From NCBI RefSeq assembly GCF_964340395.1, contig NC_135556.1:22259723-22323722 (forward strand): a stretch of DNA of 64,000 nt. Reading direction: 5' to 3'. A program made the position numbers and the translations under genes. Position 1 is the first letter of the stretch. Each line of letters begins with the position of its first letter. The notes beneath the pieces are model-generated. The model was not told the DNA's origin, searched no databases, and was given only the letters and a program-made list of their open reading frames with translations. Positions 38,366 through 52,084 of the stretch are shown here, one piece after another. Origin of the DNA: Glandiceps talaboti. Its lineage: Eukaryota; Hemichordata; Enteropneusta; Spengelidae.

Positions 38366-38816
38366 TAGCCTAATCTTATCCCGGTGACACTTGTCAACTA
38401 TAACTGTTGTGTAGTTTGACTGGAAATTTATATATTTACACTGAATAATTAGACATGAAATGAAATGAAAGAAATGAAATGAAATGAACTGAAAAACAAA
38501 CCAGGATGTGAAGTCTTCCCAGCAACATACTTCCCAAAATTTTACTTGACATTTTCCTGTTTCTTTAGATTTGTTATTAACTTGTTCACATTTCATGATC
38601 TAAGGTGAACAAATTTATCATTACTATCTCTAGACTATCAAATTTATCATTACTATCTCTAGACTATTTAAAAAAATTTCAATAATGCACTTGAATAGCA
38701 TATGGACCAAAACACATCTCATGTTCTTCAAAAACTAAAATATTTACAATATTTGACTACTGGACCACCACTAATGATTCATTTCCCTTGCTTGCCAATG
38801 CCTCCCCCCCCCCTAC

Positions 38817-38843
38817 CACCACCACCACCACCACCACCACCAC
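38817..38843. repeat. (CCA)n microsatellite
   Basis: About nine CCA units after a CCCCCCCCC run. Confidence 0.95.
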
Positions 38844-40084
38844 TCACAGATGAGTGAGTTCCACTTCAATATTTCTGAAAAAGATGCATAGTAATTTACA
38901 TAACACTGCACCCTGCAAATGTTATCATTACATCAAATAATATACTGGTAAAACACTACAACAGAGAGTATTGACACCTGCTGTGTAAGTCCATGAATAG
39001 TTCTCCCAATTCTAAATTAAACCTCATTACATAACTACATAATGAGTTACTGTCATTTAAAGTGTGTCATCTGGGATGCTGTACTTCATAGCTATGGTAC
39101 CACAAAATATGTGTCAACATATTCATATAGCAAATTTGCATACACAAAAATTATGTTAGGTCAACTTCCTTGCATTGCATGTTAATCATGTGACATGACA
39201 GCGTGATCAGGTGACATCAATAATTATTACTATACAAGTACAACATATGTTAACATTTTACAATTTTCTTCTGACTTAGGGCAGTGGATGAAATTAACAA
39301 AATCAGTTACATGAAATGCCTCAATCTCACAGATAAAACAGCTGATTGTGTCACTGTTACTTCATGCGAAAACTTGTTATCCTTATTTATATTCCAACCT
39401 TCAGTACTCGGAGCAACATTTATTCTGTATACCTGGCGCAAAAATTTGGAACAGTGTACCTCTGTATATTCACAATATGAGCTGTTTGCAACTTTTTAGA
39501 GTTTAAGTTTTATGTATGATAAATTATCTGAATCAGAAGAAAGAGAGTTTGTTTATTTCTGATAGTCTGGCCTCATTCTACTTCCATTTTCATCCATATG
39601 TGGTCATGTCAGCTTTTCTCTTTTTAGTATATTTAGTCTGTTATGTGTTATATTTCATCATTACTGTTATCCTTGGTGTGATATGTTATGTGAGAGGACT
39701 AAAATGGAAATATGTTCTTAAAACTTTTTTGTGTCATCCTCGGCAAAGGTATTCAGTGATGGATCTGTTATGTCTTTCATGCGAATGTGATAGTTGTCGT
39801 ATTGTATACCCATTTTTATTTGTGGTTCCAAATTTTTTTTTTTGCAGAATCAAATCAAATCGTCCTACAGTTTCCAAAAAACTGTCAACTTTTCTTGGCT
39901 GTCATTAACAAGCTACGTTTTTTCAAGTCCAATATCTATTTTCTATTTGTTACCTGAGAAGTTTTAGATTAGACAATTAATACATATTATTCTGTGCATG
40001 AATGTATAAAATTCAAACTTTTGGAGAAAGTATAGGATTGTCATGTATATATAGTACAAGATAGTTTAATATTATTTTTATGTC

Positions 40085-40160
40085 TTTTTCTTTGTGTTTG
40101 TATGTTTTTTATATTTTTATGGGACATCTTGGTGGCCTGAATTAAAGAAATAATAATAAT
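40085..40160 (+). mobile_element. Possible LINE 3' end
   Basis: TGGGACATCTTGGTGGCCTG followed by AATTAAAGAAATAATAATAAT resembles LINE 3' termini of marine invertebrates. The frames upstream (39516-39908) show no reverse transcriptase motif. Confidence 0.35.
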
Positions 40161-40307
40161 TACACTAAATGGATATATATTTTTGGAGAAAATACATACA
40201 TGTACTACCTATGCTTGGGCAATCATTACCTACATACATGTATTTAACAAAAGGGTCTGTTTTGACCTTGAAGGTTAGTCCTGCTTGCAGATGGTGTACG
40301 GAACACA

Positions 40308-40357
40308 ATTCTGACCATGTCCCTAAACGTTGAGAAGGAGAGGGACATTGTCAGAAT
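40308..40357. repeat. 17 bp stem hairpin
   Basis: ATTCTGACCATGTCCCT (40308-40324) and AGGGACATTGTCAGAAT (40341-40357) pair with one mismatch around a 16 bp loop. Confidence 0.85.
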
Positions 40358-43209
40358 CGAGTGACAATATACTGCATCTACAAACAGGATTACTTTGGGG
40401 TATGATTCAAACAACGTTATATTTGTTTTTCACAATGTTTTTCCATGAAAGGTATACTTTGTATATGGCTGCTCTGTCACAAACTAAAACCATGTCACCT
40501 AGTACAAAAGTTGTATTGTACATAGTAGTAATGCTTAATTTTCAAATGAAAAGTCCTCTGTGTTGGTAAAGGTAAACCATTGTATCAAAGTAACCTTTGA
40601 CCTATGACCCGAATTAGGCTCACACATCACGTGTATTGACAAATTTCATGTAATGATTTTTAAGTATGTGCTTGGAATAAAAGTTACAACAGTAACTCTT
40701 CATGTTAATTTAGGCCAGTCCCTGAACTCCTTGGTGAATACACTCAAAATATCTCTGTTTTAAATCAAGAGCACTCTCAATCTCCTTGTCGACATTTACC
40801 TCACCACACTGAGTCTGCAGTGCATGGTTTTCACACCCTATCTGTAATCACAAATGGTGGATGAGCAAACTGCTTCCCCATTGACAACCTAATTGTCTCT
40901 ACAAACAGACTACTCCAGATCCAACCTAGCCTGAGTCAATATGCATTTCAAAATACATTATTGAAGCCTTGCAGTTCAGGAGATAACATATGAGAACCAA
41001 GATATATGCAGTTCTACAACAAGACTTGATGTACTCTTCTCCTGTGTAAAACTTCAAACAGTGACCAACTGAAGAGGGACTCATTACCCTTGAAATATTT
41101 GGGTTAGAATTACATGGCTTAGTGAGGATATTATCAAGAGAATCTCAGTGAAAAACTATGAAAAACTGGTTTGAAATTATACTATTTGATGAAATACCGA
41201 CAGGTCATTCAATGGAAAGCAAATCAAGGCCATAGTAAGTCTGGAACAACCTCCATTCATTAATCCTTCATGTCTTTATGGAAGGAATAGAAAGCATAAT
41301 AATGGATACTTTCAACAGATCCCTATGAGTATTCATATCATGGAATCTTTGAACTTACATTAGCATTTGTACTGTAGAAAACATAGCTCAGTTCCTCACT
41401 TTAAGATAGGTACCAGGAAACAGTTATGACTTCACAGAGTTATATACAGAATTGTACTTGTGGTGAACCTTACAAGTTACATGTAAAGCAGACAGAAAAC
41501 TATCTCAATTATTTAAAGCCATAACCTGACACTATTTATATAGCTTCATAGCAATATAGGAAGTACATGTAACCTGTTAAAAAACATTTCAGAAGAGATT
41601 CCCCATTTATATATATTCAAAACAAGGACTGTCCATGATTTGAATATATGTAAATGAGGAATTCTGACTATCATTTATTGTATTGATTTGCATATATGAA
41701 AATTTGACCAAGAAAATTGCGACATAAGTTCGAAGATTGAAAATTGCAACATAAATGCAAACACACCAATTGCCAGCATTGGAACAAGTAATATTTTGAA
41801 ACATAAAATCTATGTCAAGATTCCATACTAACACAACAATACAGAAAACTATATTGACACTGAATGGACACCTATTGTTTGCATACTACATACAGAATAC
41901 CAAATCTGTAATTTCCCATCATGCACTTGGATCAATTGCCAGCGAGTATATCAACCTCACTACATATTAACTTGTGCACACAACATGATGTCTGGGAAGG
42001 TGTTGACATGAATATTACTCAAGTGTGCCCTATAATCTATAACCACCTTCTGTAAATAAATATTTCACTTTGTTTCTTAAACACTTCTGTCCACAGTCAT
42101 GCTGCAAATGTCAACCTATACTTTATTACCTTAATTATTGAGATTCAAACCAGGTTTTAGACTAGCTTTCATGCCTTTGTTTTCACTTACTTACTCTGAT
42201 TTCTCCATCATTCAATATCAATAAATCCATAAACTCTGCTAGAGATCAATGCTTTTTTCTATGTTTCAACAGATTTCTCACTAAGTACATCCATGTGGTC
42301 TTTTTTCCTTGCTTTTGCTGTGAGTTTACTTTTGTTTAGAATGTGTTCTTTCATAGTCGGCAGTAACACTTTAACAAGTCCTTTGTGTTCAAAGAAAATT
42401 GTTATGCAAATCATTGCAGTAATTGAAGTTCATGGTCACCTGAAAACTGGTTTCTTTTCCTTTGAAGGTGTTACTACTAGGGCTTTAGGCAGGATAAAAA
42501 ATATTTACAAAAAAATTACAACTACAACTTCAATAAAGGGTCAGATTTGTTTGTCTATCTCGAGACACCATACAAAATATTATCAGTTTGCTTTCTAGAT
42601 TATTGGTGTTTTCCTTTTTATTTGTATTCTGTTATTTCATTCAGACAACAATTACTTCACAATTTTTGCTCATTTTGTAGGCGTGACATACAATTGTAAT
42701 AAGACTGGGTCATTCCTGAATTTCACATAGCCTGCCAGTGATGGAATGAAAAAAATGTAAATGGGGCACTAACTTCCCTCACGTCTGTAGTCTGTGTTTC
42801 ATCTACATATACCAAGGCAGACACTTCAATGCATTTAGACACTTTAAAAAATGAAGGTTTTTTAAATCTTTTTTTTTTAAAGTATATTTAGCATATTAAA
42901 GTTTAAAGGGTTTCTCCTATGTTTTCCTTTGTCTCCTCATATCATGTTTATAATCTTCACCTGCAAGTTTTCAATACAACATAACATCAAACATACCACT
43001 GTATGGACCTTTTAAATGAATTTACATGTTAACCCAGGGCCCTATCTATCGTTGTCTTCTAAAAGTACAATATGCTCTGTTTCACAGATACAAGTCAACA
43101 ACAAGTTTGCAAATGACCTTTGGATTAGCAAATTACACAGATAAAACTGAGACCCTTGGAATATGTAACTGTAGTCTGAAAAGTAACTCCAGTAGCCTTC
43201 AATGGTGTC

Positions 43210-44520
43210 TCTGACTTCGAATCGTCAAAATATATCACGATTCGAGAAGTTATCAAATCATTTTTAATCCGCTAAGCACATTTCTGCTGACACATGTGGA
43301 AATGAATGACATGCACACAGACATGTCGAATGTCATACGCTTGCCCATATCCTATCAATATGGCGACCTTTAGGTCCTGACGCCATTGTGCCTTCTACCT
43401 AATATGTGTCATATCTCACTAATTTATGAAGACTAAAGGTCGAAATATATCTAAATCGATAGGAGAGAAAATATACTGGGGTTTTCTAGTGTTGGGAAAG
43501 TCCTAGTTTCCTCTGTACGGAAGGAAGGTCTCGAATCTACACGTAAACAATGACATAAGGAAATTTCAAACACGAACGCCACCAGGCTCAGTCTGTGCTT
43601 GTTCACTACAACGTTATGAATAATGCCTTAAAATCAACACCCTGTCGTCAATATTTCAAAAATAGCCAAGCAAACCATACTCCACACTTCTACCCAATGT
43701 AAAAAAACAGAAATCTAAAATATTACTAGGTCATTCGACTCAAACCCCATTTCATGCTGGAAGTTTCACGACGTCGACATGGCGCCCAATGGCGACCATC
43801 TAATGTCATGAATTTTCCAGTACGATTAGGCCACGATCTCCCACCTTACCTAACCACTTACCTCTTAATTTTTGGCGAAGACATGTTTGTATATATCCAA
43901 AGTCAGGAAATATCCGGAAAAAATGTAATATATCAACGATAAAAGCGTTGAAATCCACTAAATCCCCGCTATATCAAACCCCCAGTAAAGGGTTCAAACA
44001 AGTCTTTTTACATCTTCAGATTAACATCCAGTCGACGACGATTCCTACGCAATATTTCGGGAAAGAACTGTTAATATCCACTAAAATAAGAGAGTTTACC
44101 AAACGACAACGTCCATGGAGAAGTTGTGTACAATATAAGACAGGAATTTTGAGTTGTGTCAGCGGAAAATCGCTGGGTATTTCCGAAAGAATGGAGAGGT
44201 TTTAACTGACCATTCCAACTCCACGGTTGATTTCAAAGACGAGCTGCTCGACTTGCAGCAGATCGAGGCTTCCAAACTCCGACTGTCGATATATCCTTCG
44301 ATTTAAAACATTCCAACAAACTCTTCATAAAAATCCACCCAAAACCCACCAGTTAAAATAGTTGAAAGCGTAGTTCGAAGTATGGGTCCCGAGAAAATCA
44401 GAAGCGTTCACGGAATGGAAACCCTCAGTCTACATTATTTGCATAAATTATGATAATTTGTTACATTGTTTCACAACTTCAGCACAAGTTGTCTTGAGAT
44501 CTCACGTGTGTGCCGCATTG
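43210..44520 (-). promoter_or_regulatory. CpG-rich patch, candidate promoter/first exon of the AFF gene
   Basis: CpG dinucleotides, scarce over most of the window, are frequent here (for example at 43770-43795, 44030-44060 and 44220-44300). YY1-like ATGGCG/GCCAT motifs occur at 43359-43365, 43381-43386, 43778-43784 and 43790-43795. No long reading frame is present. On the minus strand an ATG at 43780-43778 begins M-S-T- and a GT follows two bases of the next codon, which would splice in phase onto the AFF exon at 10554. The donor is weak, so this start is conjecture. Assignment to a plus-strand or non-coding transcript is not excluded. Confidence 0.4.
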
Positions 44521-47500
44521 CAGCATTCAATTAGTCTGTAATAAAGCAATGTTGACACAGTAAAAGTTATCAAAATATCAAAATACATTTTTATAACAGT
44601 GCAATAGCGAAAAATAGAAACAATCGCTCAGCTGTAAATAACATCAAACCATTCAACCCAGTTTTGATAATTCCATTTGTTTCTCTTATTTTGCAATGTA
44701 ATGATAATTTTTGAAGGTATGCACGAAAAGAACCTTACAATTACAATATTTTTTTTCAAATTTCAGTCGTCAAAAATGTACAGTATGCAAATTTATTTCC
44801 CGCCGTGACCCTCTCAACTACTAAGCGCCCCCATCGTCAATCTTAGGTTGAAACTTGTCCAAGGTCTATTTTTACCGTGCACATGATGTACAGACAGGGC
44901 ATAGGTAGATTTTGAAATGGAAAACAAATGTTTTAGTGTGACTTGGTTGAGTTTTACTATTTTTGTCGCGTATTTTTTTTTATTTGAAAACGTATTTACC
45001 AGGTGTCTCATTTCGTTTGACACTACAACTTTGTACTTGTGAGCTGTCACTGTTCATGGTTGTCAGGGGGTTGTCAGATCATTAATATTTCTGTATAGTT
45101 GTATACCCGTTAGACTCACACACAAAAAACAATGACAAAACTTAACTAAGCAAACCAGGAGAAAAAACATCAAGGGCCGCATGGGATTCACAAGGTTTAT
45201 ACAAATGCTTGAAAATTTCACAAATTAAGCATGACATTAAACTTTTCCTTTACTTATTTAATTTCTAGGTGAAATGTTGATGAAAAAGTGGCTATGTTAT
45301 GTAGACCAATCTTCTATGATTAAATCAAATCAAATAAGTAAATAAAATGAAGTAGGTTCTGATAACATCCATGAGGGTACTCATTACCATTGTTTTCTCT
45401 TCATATTGTGATTAACTAATGGATATTTTAAATTCAAAGTGAAATTTATTTTTACTAAAATAGACATATATCACAAAATATTTGGCTCATTGTAGATGTA
45501 ATCTTCATCTTTTGATATACTAATGTGAATCATAAAACTGTACAACTTTATAGATGTTTTAGCGCCAAGCAAATTCAGAGAGACAGAATGATCAGAGTAT
45601 AGCAGACAGTACCATTTCCCCTCTAGGGCTGAGACCAATAACATGTAGTTTATGACAGAGGACAAGGAGGGGAAAATCTTGACTGTTTTGGTACCATTTT
45701 TACATAAAATGGTGGTGTCCATTTTATCAATAGGATATTTAGACACTACAAGGGGCTTTTTGCACTTGTTCCTACCTTTGTTCAAGAGAACACTGGGAGA
45801 TATCCAACCTTTGTGTTAATGTACTGTGAAATGGGTGTGGATGCTTCACAGCTTCTGTGCTCAAACACACCTGGGTATTTACAGTTGATATATTTCATGC
45901 AGCTTGTACACAACACTGTGACTCTAACATTATTGTATCATTCTCTCTTACTCTTAGATACATTTACATGTTTTAAAAAATCATATCTGAAACCACTTTT
46001 GCAATTTGCTACAAAAAGTAAACTTACAAGACCTGATAACCAGAGCTCACCATAAACATTCAACAGGACATCATTTCCACACTGACCTGTGCGCAATAAC
46101 CACAAGGTGTTTTGCACAGTATCAAGAAGAAGCAGAAGCATTTTGCAATTTAAATTGTTCTGATCTGACCAACTGTATATCAATACTGTATATACCCTGC
46201 TAGCTGATGGTCAACTATCTGTAGTGTTAGGCACAATAGTGTGTCTAGAAGACATGGTCAAAATCAACCTTGGAAAAGGTTGTAAGCTAGTGTATCTCTA
46301 GATGCTCGTGTACAATATGGTATAATTATACTGCCACTACTGAGGCATCCATAAACTTAATTAAAGAAGATGGATACAACATCAAACTATGTGTCAAAAT
46401 GCCTTCCCTGAGGTGAACACAGGTCATGTGGCACATGTCAACAGTGGTCATGTGACACAATATCTCAACATCCCTGGTGAAATATGTCAAACACAAACAA
46501 ACACATTCATACAATCAATACAAGTAGTCATAGTGATTTTTTTTTCATTATCAATGTTTCATGAAGAAATATCTGTTCTTAGGACAACTGGTAAAAACTA
46601 AAACTGAAACAGTACAAAGTTGTGACAATACTAATAACAGGAATAAACATTACAAAGTACAATAGTATGATCTGTTTAGATCAGTATACATTCTAATATA
46701 TCAATACACTGGATAATACAGTGCAATACACGTAGCATTATACAGGCATCTTTTCTCTAAAGCATTGCGAGGAGGACCATTTTAAACACATTAGTCGTCA
46801 ATTTGGTTATGTTCTCTGACAGAGGTGTAATTACAAAAAGTGTGCAGTCAAAAAACAAAGCATTTGAGTTCATTTGAAAAAAAGTGTAGGACTTTATACA
46901 TATGCAAGTCCCAGTAGCTATAACAGATATTACTTATAATTTTACTTTGCTAACTGATATTAATGTTGTTGGACAGTAGGCACACTCATATATGTGTGAT
47001 TCTCCAGTGATCAAACCCCATCAACATTCCAGTACTACAAATCACAATTTGTTGACAAACAAGTACTCATGTCTATATCCGATTCACAACTGTTTACATA
47101 CAGACATCAAGCCAGTGTACACAGTATCACAGACCATTAACAATAGGTAATTCAGCTAATCAGAGGGATTCAACTGTCTCTAGTAATGGTGTATTTCTCA
47201 TGGGACAAATATTCTGGGGAAAAAGACATTAAATAACAGCTACCAGGACACTGACATATTGAATCACTGAAAATAAAACCCTGTCAATACCTGAATGTTT
47301 GATTGTATACCCTTACATGAGAAAGGTTTGTGGAAGTGAAAATGACAAGTGTCTACTTTACAGAATTTGATGCATGGACCAGTTTTAGCTCCTGAATGAT
47401 ATTTAGGCATTTTGTCCTGTCACGTTATACCCAAGGCATACATAATCTGTTATTTTAATGTCTGTGCAGGCACCACTTTTTAATAGTGCACATTTAAGTG

Positions 47501-49038
47501 TGGGGTTACAAGATTGTTGGTGGGTCTACAGGCAAAACCACCTGTTAGTAAGGGGTGTCATACATGTATGTAATACCACACACACAGTGAGTTAAAACCC
47601 ATCATGTTAATACATCATCAAACATATTGCTACCTTGCCATCTTTTACAGACTGCTTAAATTGCAGATCTCTGATCTCTCTTTAGGTTTGCTGTGTTCAT
47701 CAAGAGAGAGACCTCTGTGACAAAGATGCATGATACATGATCTTTTTTTACATGGAACACAAAACAAAAGAAGCTGAAAATGAGGAGAAATTTGTGAAAC
47801 ACTACAGGGATAATTCACAGATGACCTAAGCGTTTATGAATCGTTTTCCAGTACTGAAATCTGAGGGGGTAATGGGCCCATCTTTCTTTCCACTCTCTCT
47901 GAAAATCCTTCTCCAAAATCTAGTAGCAGACAACAAGGTGCTACAGAAGATAAATACATGAATTGGGAAGGACTGACATGGGTCATACAGTGACTGGGTT
48001 TTCAGTTGGGTGACAGCAACAGAAAAAGATTGTTGCAACAGACAAGTACATCTTATCAGTGTTCTTGTTATGGCTTAGTATAAGCAGGTAAAATCTACCA
48101 CATCATGATACAGGGATTCCCAAACAAATTATGGTACACTGCATGGAAACTTATGTCAATTTTATTTGATTTTCACCTTCTCTTACTGGTGTTTCCAACC
48201 TTTCTCAAACCACCCTCCCAATTGTAAAAATTGACATGGCTGAAAATATCTAGTAGTGTAGTAGAATTTACTAGAAAGCAAGTTGCTACAAATGACAAAG
48301 ACATCATTAATTCAATGTTTTAGTTACTTTGTAAAGGCAGCAAGTAGTGAAATCTAGCCAGGTTGCTCAGTCATTTATGTAGGTTCACATTGTACAAATA
48401 CTATGCCAGTTTACCAAAAATTTCCCCCTTCTGTTTCCTGGGTTTCGAAACCTTAGCAAAAGCCCAGATCCAATGGGTAGATTTGTCATTAAGGAGACAG
48501 TGGCTGGACTTAGGGTTTTTAGTTGGGCTAGGAATTTTCCCTTTGCACATGACAGAGATTGTTGTTGGTAGGACACACACAGCTCTCACCATGTACATTT
48601 CACAGAAATGTAATATAACCTGGCAAGACAACTGTAGTATCAGCATCTGTTGTCATGGCTACTAAACATGTCTCTTCTCATACTCAAAGATAGTCTCCAA
48701 GCAACAATACATCTTCTATCACAACTAACTTATCTTCAAAAACAAACTTCTGCATTCTAACACTAATTCAATTAACTTGTTGATAAATATAACTATACCA
48801 CATGAATTTTAACATTTCACGTTAACTAAAATGTGAATTTCTTCAATATTTTAAAGAAAAAATATAGATACTGGCTCACTTCAGATATGGTCGTCTGACA
48901 TCATAGACTGGTTACTCTAATTTATGACCCAGACAAGGATTTCTTTTTCAGAAAGGCAGTTCACTTTTTTTATTAAAAAATGTAAAAATGTATTGAATAA
49001 ATAAATGGCACTATGATAACATATGCCTGCCTCTAATA

Positions 49039-49282
49039 GGGAACTTGCAATCCAGACTGAGCATGCTCAGACGCAAAGGACTATGGGATTATCTGAGGTT
49101 ATCGTATTACCTAATCTGGAGCTACCAATAAAATAAACCTCCCACATTGGTCAGGGTGACTATGAATTGATCATTTGTGGTTACAAACAATATAACAATA
49201 TTATTCATAATACTAATTGATTAGCATTTATTATCACATTTCCCATGATGCAACATTCAACATGGCGAGTTTGCAAGTTCCC
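49039..49282 (+). mobile_element. MITE with GGGAACTTGCAA termini, copy 2
   Basis: 244 bp, same termini and body as the copies at 32.5 and 62.8 kb, flanked by TA on both sides (49037-49038 and 49283-49284), as expected for a Tc1/mariner-type target. Same orientation as the others. Confidence 0.92.
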
Positions 49283-50270
49283 TATTACCATTTAGGCAAG
49301 TTGTGTCAGCTAAACTTTCAACTCTAACCATTAGCTCTAAATTCTCACTTTTGAACCCTTAACATCATGGATACGTGAGGTTGTAGTTCAAAATGACAAG
49401 TGACACATGAAATTTAGGAATGAAGTCAACAGCTATTTTTTGTAAATTTTTCCTGGTACTGAAATTCAACAACTTAGACATCAGTGCAATCTTTGTAATT
49501 TAACATTTTACTTGTCTACAAATTACAATGTTTTAACCTCATGGCGATAACTAAAAGTGAGGAATATATGAGATCCAAATATCAGCCCAACTCTGTATTA
49601 TACTGGGGTACCAGACATGTTTAACATTTTTGTTTTAGGATATGGACTGAAACTACTTCCACAATGAAATTATGGGATGTACAAAGTTCGATCTGTAGGC
49701 CGTAACAAGCTCCTTAGCACATATACACTTTAACAAAGAGTCAAAAGTCAGTTACTCATTTGATTATTTGATGCCTTACTACACATCAGTATGAATTTTA
49801 TGTCATATTTGTTCTGGTGGGGAATATTTTCATCATTTTAATTTCAACAAGAATAGACACAATTGATGATCTGATTTTAAAGTTTACGTCTTAGTTTAAT
49901 ATACAATAGATGTCAGTGATATTTAAATGTCATTCCCCAATTTTTTTTTCGTTTTGTTCAGCCAACGAAAATATGAGTGATCTATGGGGGCTTTGTCACT
50001 GAGTCACTAGACGAGTTGTGCCAAAACCCTTAGGTCAGGAGTATTTTCTGGAGATAACATAATTATACCAGTGCCAGTAATAGCAAAGAAAAATTGGGGA
50101 AAGATATGGGAATTTTGAATGTTTTGACTCACATTTCAAGCACAGTAGAACCAGTGATGTAGACACATATTGTCCTGACATAGACGCATATTGTCGTGAC
50201 GTAGAACAACGAGAGTATATGTTTGTTCAACTTGGCTTGTATATGGTATATGATTTATAAAATACATCAA

Positions 50271-50668
50271 TATGTTCATGACGTTGGTATCTGTGCCAAG
50301 GACTCAATGATTGATGTTTCACTCCTATAAATCCTGATAATGATATCATACATATGCAAATTACATCAATAATGTCATAGTCATGCAAATGATGTTAAAA
50401 ACATTAAATTTCATTAAAACACAACAATGTTGTAGATGTCTGTGCCTTGGGTTATTACAACACTTCAGTAAATGATACCAATGATGTCATATCTATGCAA
50501 ATTACATAAATGATGTCATAGTTATGCAAATCATTGTGTTTACATCGATTATTATGTTCATGACAGGCGTATGCCAAGGATTCAATGATTGATGTCACAT
50601 GCTATGAATTATGCTAATGACATCATATATATGCAAATTGCTAATCATTTATGCAAATGATATACATG
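50271..50668. repeat. Diverged tandem repeat with six ATGCAAAT octamers
   Basis: Three diverged units share ATGTTCATGAC, GCCAAGGA-TCAATGATTGATG and ATGATGTCAT motifs. Exact ATGCAAAT occurs at 50354, 50383, 50495, 50524, 50631 and 50651, all on the plus strand. Confidence 0.8.
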
Positions 50669-51395
50669 TGATGAGGAAAAATTGTTTGGAATAGAAATAA
50701 ACTGATTGATTAGTTGATATTATTTTATCACAAAATTGATAAAATCTCTTTAAAATGATTCAAACCCCCCAACCCCTCCAAAAAGTGAACGCGTGTAACA
50801 GATAAACATAAGTTTCAACTACTTCATCTAGCAATACCTACATATATGTACAAGAACTAGAGCCAAAACGGAATTTGAAAAGGGCTTGCACTACTACACT
50901 ACTTATAAAATGTGCAAAAATGTTTGAAACAATAATTTGAATAAAGTATGCTTCCAACTGTAACAATGGAATGGTTTTGTACATATTTGGCAAATCTTGG
51001 TTTCAAAAAAACACTGTACTTTTTTTACTGTTAGTTGTAAAAACTGACGATACACAAAATTCTGGCAAAACTACATTATCCCACTCAATGAATCCAAAAA
51101 TAGTGTTCCTCTTTTCTTTTCCGTCTCTTTTATTTTATTTTTTTTGGAATTGGAGTATTTCTTTTAAAAGGGGCATAAGTTATTGGAGTTACATACTTAC
51201 AAATGGTGACAACTGAACTGTTTTCAGTAAAATTCATAAAAAAGAAAATAATTTTAAAATAGGTGACACAACATTTGCAGGAAATTTTGCACTCACAACA
51301 GATACGTTGTCTGACAAGTGATTCCTCTAGAACTGATTATTAATTTTGAACACTACTATATTTTCAAATTACAGCTAGTATTTAAACACCACTGC

Positions 51396-51470
51396 TCACT
51401 GACTGTATGCTTTGTATATCGTTGACATGTCTTGGTCTCCATAACCCATGGACTTTGCTTTCTTGTACAT
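51396..51470 (-). CDS. GLYR1: GLYR1 terminal coding exon
   Basis: 75 bp: MYKKAKSMGYGDQDMSTIYK then AYSQ and TGA at 51398-51396. This matches the conserved C-terminus of GLYR1, which ends a few residues after a DMSAVYRAY-like motif. The ATG here is internal, not a start codon. A minus-strand AATAAA-like signal lies in the A/T run near 51130-51140, about 260 bp downstream, and could serve for polyadenylation. Confidence 0.94.
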   Translation of the reverse strand: MYKKAKSMGYGDQDMSTIYKAYSQ

Positions 51471-52034
51471 CTGCAGAAGTATTAAAGAGATGCATGCAAA
51501 ATTGGTAAATACAAACAATTCTTGAAAAAAATTCAAATCTCTGACATTTTGAGTGAAGACTATTAACGGTAATAGTATGGTACAGATAAGGCAATAAAAG
51601 ACAATGAACACTTAAAAGTTGTATTACTTAAACAATTTTACAACATTGCAATATTTCACCAGCTAAGTTCACCTGTGCTCTTTGAAAGTTATTAGTAGTC
51701 ACTGTTGAAAAATGATATGCTACATAACTCAATGAGTGGTATACTTCTATTTATGCATTCATATCTAGTGAAATAAGGAAGAGCCTAACATTCATGGCCA
51801 CACACAGCCCAAGACACAGACACATACACATAGAGACATAGAAACATATACTAACGCTCAATTACACTGTCACACACACACATACATACATACGTACGTA
51901 TGTATGTACGTACGTACATACGTATATACATACATACATACATACATACATACATACATACATACATACATACATAAACGTACACACACACCCACATACA
52001 TACATACATACATACATACATACATACATAGTAT

Positions 52035-52084
<50 letters not shown>

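Larger units (their letters stand above)
10555..43209. other. Long gene-poor stretch, probably AFF first intron
   Basis: About 33 kb with no exon supported by homology plus splice sites on either strand. Sequence is AT-rich and dominated by simple repeats, minisatellites and small inverted-repeat elements listed separately. Its identity as intron 1 depends on the CpG-rich patch at 43.2-44.5 kb being the AFF promoter. Small non-coding RNA genes or diverged single exons cannot be excluded by eye. Confidence 0.5.
44521..51395. other. Intergenic region between GLYR1 3' end and AFF candidate promoter
   Basis: No exon recognised. Holds a MITE at 49.0 kb and a diverged tandem repeat rich in ATGCAAAT octamers at 50.3-50.7 kb. 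The remainder is unique-looking AT-rich DNA with short open frames that show neither family resemblance nor codon regularity. Confidence 0.55.

Noticed and set aside
39516-39908. LINE reverse transcriptase or membrane protein
   Set aside because: Hydrophobic, T-rich frame without conserved motifs; only a LINE-like 3' tail further downstream is suggestive.
43754-44205. Plus-strand coding exons in the CpG-rich patch
   Set aside because: Two short frames with no resemblance to any family; CpG richness explains the lack of stops.
47826-48038. Possible minus-strand terminal exon with Trp/Arg-rich ending
   Set aside because: All three minus frames after an AG near 47943 stay open for similar lengths and none matches a family I recognise; no partner exon was found.
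48363-48665. Short plus-strand protein
   Set aside because: No homology, no splice partners and overlapping frames of equal length on the other strand.
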